14,767 nucleotides of DNA from Podila epigama (taxonomy: Eukaryota; Mortierellomycota; Mortierellomycetes; Mortierellales; Mortierellaceae): positions 1-14,767 of the forward strand of contig JAAAVE010000276.1 of the NCBI GenBank assembly GCA_015679605.1, given 5' to 3'. The notes beneath the pieces were generated by a model that saw nothing but the letters and a program-made list of their open reading frames with translations, was not told the DNA's origin and searched no databases. Of this stretch, positions 9,221-14,767 are shown piece after piece (within the stretch, counting starts at the first letter, position 1; every line of letters begins with the position of its first letter). The position numbers and the translations under genes were made by a program.

Positions 9221-9633
9221 GTGTAAATTGCACCCAATTTCTGCGCATTGTCGTCCTCCCATATTTTTTCATGTGAGCGCACCCTTTTGGAGTGGTAGAC
9301 TGGCCGGAGAAATATTTTTTTTTGTGATGACTCGACCCATTTTTGGATCTGCACACCCTTATTTTTTATTTTTCTCACTCCTACTCGTTACTCGTTGTTG
9401 TTATCGGAGGTTTAGGATGGGGGTCTTGCTGAGAGTGAATGGTTGTAGTAGTGGCGAGTGAGACTGGTGTGAGTGCTGGTTTGGTGAGTGTGAGGTTGAT
9501 GGGAAGGTGGGAGGGTTTCTTTGTCATGGTTCAGGGCACAAGAAGAAGGAAATGAGTGAGTGAGTGAGTGGGCGCAATGCATCATCACATCGGGCAACTT
9601 TTCCTTCCCCTCTTTACTGATAACGAAAATAAG

Positions 9634-9684
9634 TGACTCGCCTAGTTTCGTTTTGAGTCTGTCTCCTTTTTGATGATCGACTCA
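9634..9684. promoter_or_regulatory. Paired near-consensus Gcn4-type sites (TGACTCG and CGACTCA)
   Basis: TGACTCG at 9634-9640 and CGACTCA at 9678-9684 each match the TGACTCA core at six of seven bases. They lie 27-77 bp upstream of the TATA box; another TGACTCG is at 9328-9334. The spacing relative to the TATA box suits an activator. Binding is inferred from the gene's role in amino acid synthesis. Confidence 0.4.
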
Positions 9685-9710
9685 TCAGAAATCGTTACTT
9701 CTTTTTCGAG

Positions 9711-9718
9711 TATAAATA
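9711..9718 (+). promoter_or_regulatory. TATA box (TATAAATA) of the DAHP synthase gene
   Basis: Canonical TATAAATA about 250 bp before the start codon, followed by a T-rich tract (9726-9740). Transcription would then begin near 9740-9760, giving a CT- and CA-rich leader of roughly 200 nt in which I find no upstream ATG. Confidence 0.55.
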
Positions 9719-9961
9719 CAACAGACTTTTTTTTTTTTTTCTTTTCATCATCCTTACTTTTCATCCTTTTCACACTCACACTTCACATTTCACACTCACC
9801 ACTCACTCACCTTGACTGTTACCATCCAACACTCAAAGCTAACATAGACTCTTGATCAAACTTCATCATCTCAGCAACACAGATAAACTCACACACCCTA
9901 TCCTCATTTCAACACTTTGCCATAAAGCAGCAACAACAACAACACATCACATCACACCATC

Positions 9962-11272
9962 ATGTCTCCTCCAAGTGTTTCAATCGTGTCCCGTCCTAGT
10001 TCCCCTTCACAGCAGGTGCCCTTACAGCACTCAAAGGAACAAATCGAACCAGAGTTCATGGAAGATCTCCGAGTCTCGGGTTACGCTCCCCTCATCCCAC
10101 CTCAAATCATCCAAGAAGAGATTCCAATGGTATGTTTTTTTACATCTTATCACTTTTTTGTGCCTGCCATGTATGCATTTGCAAATGCATATGCATATGC
10201 ATACATCTGTCTATCTGTCTGTCTGTCTGTCTGTGTAACACCCTGATTGACTGACTGACTGACTGACTGACTTGCTTTTGTTTCCTCCTCATAGTCTCAA
10301 ACCTCTCGCAAAGTAGTCTCATTGGCCCGTCAACAGGCCGCCAAGATCCTTCGGGGTGAGGACGATCGTCTCATCGTCATTGTCGGTCCTTGCTCAATCC
10401 ACGACCCTCGCTCCGCACTCGAGTACGCTAGTCTCCTCAAGCCTGTCGCAGAACAACTCTCAGGCGAACTCTTGATCATCATGCGCGCTTACTTTGAAAA
10501 GCCACGGACAACTGTCGGCTGGAAGGGTCTCATCAACGACCCCGATATCAACGATACCTTCCAAATCAATAAGGGTCTCCGCATCGCCCGCTCTTTGCTC
10601 TGCCAACTCACCGACATGGGCGTCCCCGTTGGATGTGAATTACTCGACACCATCTCACCCCAGTTCCTTGCCGATTTGATCTCCTGGGGCGCCATCGGAG
10701 CCCGCACAACCGAGTCGCAGTTGCATCGTGAGCTGGCCTCCGGTGTTTCCTTCCCTCTCGGCTTCAAGAACGGGACGGACGGGAACATCACCATCGCTGT
10801 CGACGCCATCCGCGCTGCTGCAAGACCTCATCATTTCCTCGGCGTCACCAAACAGGGTCTTGCCGCCATCACCAACACCAAAGGAAACGAACTCTGTCAC
10901 TTGATCTTGCGTGGCGGTAACGGTGGACCCAACTACGAAAAGGAGCATATCGAACGCACCCGTGCTGGATTGGTCAAGGCCAAGTTGCCCGAGACCATCA
11001 TGGTCGACTGCTCTCACGGCAACTCGCGCAAGCAGCACCGGAATCAGATCTCTGTCTCGGCTGATCTCGCAAATCAGATCCGTGCCGGTGACCGTTCCAT
11101 TGTCGGTCTCATGATCGAGTCAAATCTTGTCGAGGGTCGTCAGGATGTGGGCCCCGCCGGCAAGGACGCTTTGGTCTATGGCCAGAGTATCACTGATGCC
11201 TGTGTCGACTGGAACGACACCGTCAAGATGCTCGAGGATCTCGCTGACGCCGTCCGTGTCCGTCGCGGTTAA
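9962..11272 (+). CDS. ARO3/ARO4: 3-deoxy-D-arabino-heptulosonate-7-phosphate (DAHP) synthase, class I
   Basis: Cytosolic enzyme joining phosphoenolpyruvate and erythrose 4-phosphate, the first and feedback-controlled step of the shikimate pathway to Phe, Tyr and Trp. Exons 9962-10129 and 10295-11272 join in phase 0 (GTATGT...ATAG, 165-nt intron) to give 381 aa, close to the usual 370 of the fungal AroG-type enzymes. Metal ligands are visible as Cys89 (GPCSIHD), His297 (SHGNS), Glu331 (MIESN) and Asp357 (SITDAC). Substrate residues include Arg120 in MRAYFEKPRTT, Lys214 in GFKNGTDG and Arg262 in ILRGG. Offsets from the E. coli AroG numbering are a steady 28-31. The N-terminal 60 residues resemble the segment that carries the allosteric site, but I cannot tell Tyr- from Phe-sensitive forms. 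Codons favour C endings strongly (ATC, GTC, CTC), which fits high expression. The start is the first ATG after the TATA box, with A at -3. Confidence 0.97.
10171..10204. repeat. Inverted repeat / palindrome cluster in the DAHP synthase intron
   Basis: gtatgcat at 10171-10178 pairs with atgcatac at 10197-10204, and the interval holds a perfect 18-bp palindrome, ATGCATTTGCAAATGCAT (10173-10190). The transcript could fold into a compact hairpin about 40 nt after the 5' splice site. Confidence 0.75.
10206..10272. repeat. Two adjacent tetranucleotide microsatellites, (CTGT)n then (TGAC)n
   Basis: A CTGT tract (10206-10234, one CTAT interruption) is followed by a TGAC tract (10248-10272), both inside the DAHP synthase intron just upstream of the T/C-rich acceptor region. 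They fill much of the 165-nt intron. Confidence 0.9.
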
Positions 11273-12138
11273 AATGTGTCTTTGCGTGTCGATTATCCAC
11301 CTAGCATCAACCAAGCATTTAGCCACAAGTAACACAAAAAAAAAAAGGAAAACTAGTAGCTAGCCAGCATTTTTTTGTAATATACCATCCTTTTTTCATC
11401 TATTTCTTTTTTTTTCTCTTTAAAATGAGGATCAGCAATCACGCTGAATCCCATCTTGTATTATTTCCTGCAAGTGTCTTCTCTTTGATTTAACCTTTAG
11501 TTTGGTCAGCTATCCCTTACCTCTTGTAGGTCTTTGTCAGCTGCCTCTACCATAAAGGCCCTTTCTAGTCTACAAAAAAGTTTTCCTCACTTTCTACTTG
11601 TTTGTGTCTGATTCTTTTATTTCCTTTAGTAGAATCCAATATAAATCAATGTCGGTCCCGTTTCTTTCGATTGGAACGACGTTTAGCAGCCAATTCGTAA
11701 CGCGATATCAATTGAATGGTCGATGTCTATGTATGATGGATGAGAGATGAGAGAATGTGCTAGAAAGTTCGCGACGAGCACATGTTATGCTTTGGATGAA
11801 CAGATAAGTGAGTCTTTTGCTCTGCATGTTGGGCGGATGGGCGCAAAAAAAAAAAAAAAAACTATGTTGCCGAGTTTTTGGGGCCTTCTATTCTCTAGTC
11901 ATGTGATTAAAAACGTCTTCGCCCAAAGGCTCCAAAAGGGATGACTGATGAAGAAAAAAAGAAAAATAACACATTCACACGTTCACGCACGCATTGGCGT
12001 ACTTTGACATTCATTCACACACAACACAATACAACACAACACATTCACATCAGCATCAACACCAAGATTTTCTTAAATACATCTTCAACTTGAATTCACT
12101 TGATTCTCCCATTCCCACATTTATTTCATTCATCCATA
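11273..12138. other. Intergenic region between DAHP synthase and TMS1/SERINC genes
   Basis: T-rich 3' flank of DAHP synthase (poly-A at about 11336-11346, several T runs to 11420), then sequence with no recognisable gene. CCAAT boxes occur at 11690-11694 and, in reverse, at 11670-11674, about 450 bp before the SERINC start. A run of 17 A lies at 11845-11861. From about 11970 a CA-rich stretch (ACAACAC units near 12018-12043) looks like the SERINC 5' leader. No TATA box was found. Confidence 0.55.
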
Positions 12139-14245
12139 ATGGGTGCAGCACTAAGTTGCATAGCGTTGCCAGCTCTTGGCGGTATTGGTTCCATCCTCGC
12201 CTCATGCTTTTCTGCAGCTGCTTGTTCCCTGGCCTGTCGCTCTTGCACTTGCAACAACTCAATTGCAACCCGTGTTGGATATGCGGTTAGTTCTCCCCCC
12301 TCTTATCCTTTTCCTTGTCCCTATCCTTTTCTTGTCTCCACATAATTGCTTTTGACCTCTATGTTGCCTCTTCAAAATGAGAAAACGAAATTTAACTTAC
12401 AGCATTTATTCGTCAAATATGGATGGATATAGATTATAATGTTGTTCAACTCACTGGTGGGTTCATCTTTGCAAAGATAGAAGATTCCGCGCTTGGTTCG
12501 CTTGGTTCGCAAACATCGCTCACACCCTCACACCCTCACATCTTCCATCTTCTTAAAATCATTTTTTTTTTCAAAAAAAGCTGGGTTGGATCCTTCTCTC
12601 AGACTGGGCCTCAAAGCAACTCGAAAGCATCACACATGGATACCTCAAAATCAATTGCAAAGACAACAGCTGCTACGGTGCTTTTGGTGTAAGTGTTCCA
12701 ACTTACCGATATTCCATACTGTTTACGAAAAATATGAAAATAGAAAGAATGCGACACTCACATTTATTTTTATTGCCTTGACTCTTGCGCTCCTTCCTTT
12801 CTCCAGGTCCAAAGAGTTGGATTTGCGCTGGCGCTTTTCCATTTCATTTTAGGAGCACTTTTGGTTGGAGTCCATGACTCGCGCTCAAAGCGAGCTGCCA
12901 TCCAAAACGGGTACGCGTGCAATGATCATTACCCTTTTTTTTTTTTTTGAAAATTGAGAAAGGCACTGTAACAATCAAAAAGTAACATGGCAACCTGGAC
13001 CCTTTCATGTACCTTGGCATTCTTTTTTTATAGGTGGTGGGGCCCAAAAGTCACTGTATGGTTGGCCCTCGTGGTTGGATCATTCTTCATCCCAGTCGAG
13101 TTTTTTGTATTCTATGGCAACTATGTCGCTCTAGTAGGCGCAGGAATCTTTATTCTCTTTGGATTAATTCTCCTCGTTGATTTTGCACACACTTGGTCCG
13201 AAAGCTGCATGGAAAAATGGGAGGCATCAGATACAAACAAGTGGCAGTTCATCTTGGTTGGTTCGACATTGGTCATGTACCTTGGCGCCATCATTCTCAC
13301 AGGCGTCATGTATGGGTATTTTGCCAGTAGTGGATGCAGCATGAACATCTTTTGGATCACCTTCAACCTTGTGTTGGCTGTCGCTGTGACCATCATTGGC
13401 ATCCTTCCAGCGGTACAAGAGGCTAACCCTAGGTCTGGACTTGCCCAGTCCTCCATGGTAGTCATCTACTGTGCATATCTAGTCCTAAGTGCTGTTGCGA
13501 ATGAGCCGCATGAGGGAACCAACTGTAATCCACTTAGTAAGGCTAGGGGAACAAGGACAACCTCTGTCCTTATGGGAGCAGTGTTCACTTTCCTGGCTGT
13601 TGCCTATTCTACATCAAGGGCTGCCACACAAGGGGGCAAGGCTGGTATCAATCAAAGTGATTATGCACCTCTCAATTCGGATTCTGCTGTTCCTCTCGTC
13701 AACAACCCACCTGTTTCTGCTTCTATGCGATCCGATGCTCTTTTGGCAGCTGTCGAGAGTGGGTAAGTCGAACATGTGCCTGAGAGAGAGCACGCGCGTG
13801 TGTGTGTGTGTGTGTGTGTGGGAGTGAGTGAGGGTCAATGGTAGGAGAATACATGGTGCTGACATGTCTCCGGTCACGTATTGATATTTCTTTCTCTTTT
13901 TCTTCTTCTTTTTTCCTTTCAAATAGAGCACTACCAGTGTCAGCGCTGGACGATTTCGATGACGACGATGAAGAGTACGATGCCAAGGACGATGAAAAGA
14001 ATGGAGTCCAGTATAACTACACGTTCTTTCACTTTGTGTTTGCGCTGGCGGCAATGTACATTGCGATGGTTCTCACCAACTGGAATACGTTCAAGGAGGT
14101 TGAGGGCAACAACAACCTCATCCTGATTGGCCAGAGTTGGCCAGCAGTGTGGGTCAAGGTTGTATCGTCGTGGATCTGCTATTTCCTCTATGGTTTTTCC
14201 TTACTTGCGCCAGTGTTGTTCCCTGATCGATTCCTGGACTATTGA
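12139..14245 (+). CDS. TMS1: TMS1/SERINC family multipass membrane protein
   Basis: Serine-incorporator family protein of the endomembrane system (yeast Tms1 is vacuolar); proposed lipid-scrambling or serine-lipid role, not settled. Exons 12139-12285, 12433-12456, 12581-12688, 12807-12910, 13034-13762 and 13927-14245 give 476 aa, typical for the family. Introns are 147, 124, 118, 123 and 164 nt. N-terminus MGAALSC with a Cys-rich stretch (about 22-38), then about ten hydrophobic helices, the first at about 44-65 spanning exons 1-3. Family signatures are visible: QNGWWGPKV (about 125-133), FIPVEFFVFYGNYVALVGAG, LLVDFAHTWSE, LPAVQEANPRSGLAQSS, a NEP...CNPL pair, and at the C-terminus YTFFHFVFALAAMYIAMVLTNW and VKVVSSWICYFLYG. 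An acidic cytosolic loop (379-394, DDFDDDDEEYDAKDDE) precedes the last two helices. The start ATG is the first in frame, A at -3. Exon 2 is a 24-nt microexon without which the first helix would be shortened. Confidence 0.95.
12433..12456 (+). other. 24-nt microexon of the SERINC gene
   Basis: Between atatag and GTGGGT lies an exon encoding IIMLFNSL in phase 0. It joins RVGYA (exon 1) to LGWILLSDW (exon 3) to make a continuous first transmembrane helix matching the family pattern. The GTGGGT donor is non-optimal; the acceptor is good. The phases on both sides are 0, so skipping would keep the frame but remove eight helix residues. Confidence 0.8.
13790..13820. repeat. Alternating purine-pyrimidine tract (GC then GT repeats) in SERINC intron 5
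   Basis: A 31-nt stretch gcacgcgcg followed by (TG)11 is strictly alternating purine-pyrimidine, with the CG-rich part at its left end. Such tracts can adopt Z-DNA under supercoiling. It begins 27 nt after the 5' splice site of intron 5. Confidence 0.85.
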
Positions 14246-14767
14246 TCTTGACAAGAGAGAAAGACAGAGAGAGAGAAAGGAATGCATGTATGAGTCAAGC
14301 ACTCATGAAGCATAAAGGATCTGAACCATTCAAAACAAATGTCGCGTGTTTGAATGGTCCGAGCTTTAGCATGATGTATATTTGTCTAGAAGCAGAGGGT
14401 GCATGAGTTTGCGTAGGTCAAATCTAATGATACGTTTGTTAAGCATATTTTTATGCCTACATGTTTATTGTAGTACGATTTGGTGCAAATAGTTTGGGTA
14501 CTGTGAAGAAGGTATGCAAGGCGGGCAAGAGTCTGAAGGATTTCGAATGAAGGAAGGAAGCCCTGCATAAGAACTTGACAGTCTTGGTTTTATTATCTTT
14601 CTCACGTTGTCACTTTTCTCACTTTTCTCGGCTGTTTGTTCACCCTCACTTTTGTTTTTTGGGGGACAAAGTGCGGAGGCCGTGTGGTTGCGTAGGTTTT
14701 TCCAATATGAAACAGCGCCAACGCTGAAGCGGGGGTAAAGATGCCAGCGCTTCTCTTTTTTTTTTTT
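14246..14767. other. 3' flank of the SERINC gene and window end
   Basis: Begins with a GA-rich segment (about 14254-14280), then hairpin-forming sequences, then a stretch without recognisable coding potential. The right end contains C/T-rich tracts (about 14594-14655) and a small perfect hairpin, CAGCG-CCAA-CGCTG (14713-14726), before a T run at the window edge. No further gene was recognised. Confidence 0.55.
14290..14358 (+). other. Two consecutive hairpins in the presumed SERINC 3' UTR
   Basis: ATGAGT-CAAGC-ACTCAT (14290-14306) is a perfect 6-bp stem. It is followed by a longer stem in which accattcaaaaca (14325-14337) pairs with tgtttgaatggt (14347-14358), 12 bp with one bulged A and a 9-nt loop. 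They start 45 nt after the stop codon. They could affect mRNA stability or 3' end formation, but no function is shown. Confidence 0.55.

Larger units (their letters stand above)
8953..9961. other. Intergenic region: 3' flank of the eIF4E-family gene and promoter of DAHP synthase
   Basis: Begins with an ACACAA-type repeat (8982-9011) that is probably in the 3' UTR of the upstream gene, followed by an ATCAAC-rich stretch (9106-9141). The second half carries TGAC/TGAG elements, a TATA box and a CT/CA-rich leader belonging to the downstream gene. No open frame here looks like a gene. Confidence 0.6.

Noticed and set aside
13614-14054. 146-codon antisense frame over the end of the SERINC gene
   Set aside because: Contains reverse complements of the TG repeat (His-Thr runs) and lies across a well-supported exon-intron structure.
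1-14767. tRNA or rRNA genes, CRISPR arrays, transposon terminal repeats
   Set aside because: Read on both strands by eye; no cloverleaf with A and B boxes, no spaced identical repeats, no transposase or long terminal repeats were found. Repeats seen are microsatellites and short tandem arrays.

Overview
The window looks like genomic DNA from a filamentous fungus, most likely an early-diverging one (Mucoromycota, perhaps Mortierellaceae). The reasons are four intron-containing housekeeping genes of fungal type, short GT-AG introns (108-337 nt), A at -3 of every start codon, CT/CA-rich leaders, and intergenic and intronic DNA full of microsatellites. The assignment to a lineage is inference from style and protein resemblance. 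No prokaryotic operon, tRNA, rRNA, transposon or CRISPR array was seen.

Layout. Positions 1-410 may hold the last exon of a plus-strand gene cut by the window edge (weak). A minus-strand gene at 851-2323 (4 exons, 357 aa) encodes a mitochondrial carrier of the FLX1/SLC25A32 FAD/folate type. About 1.9 kb of repeat-rich DNA (2324-4191) separates it from a divergent plus-strand gene at 4192-8952 (4 exons, 1380 aa). That gene carries an eIF4E-fold cap-binding domain of class II (4EHP-like) type near its C-terminus, after about 1020 residues of low-complexity, Ser/Thr/Pro-rich and RS-repeat sequence, and is followed by a Gln/Ser-rich, charged tail. Next, at 9962-11272 (2 exons, 381 aa), is a class I DAHP synthase, the first step of the shikimate pathway, with a TATA box and Gcn4-like sites upstream. 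Last, at 12139-14245 (6 exons, 476 aa), is a TMS1/SERINC membrane protein whose second exon is only 24 nt. Its 3' flank contains small hairpins.

The genes do not form a pathway. They are independent neighbours, three on the plus strand and one divergent. The most unusual item is the eIF4E-family protein: its very long disordered N-terminal part contains an RS repeat and, about 45 residues before the cap-binding core, a YxYx4MV segment resembling the 4EHP-binding motif of GIGYF proteins. The splice models were derived by hand. In each of the four genes the reading frame closes exactly over all exons, which supports them, but none has been confirmed with transcript data.
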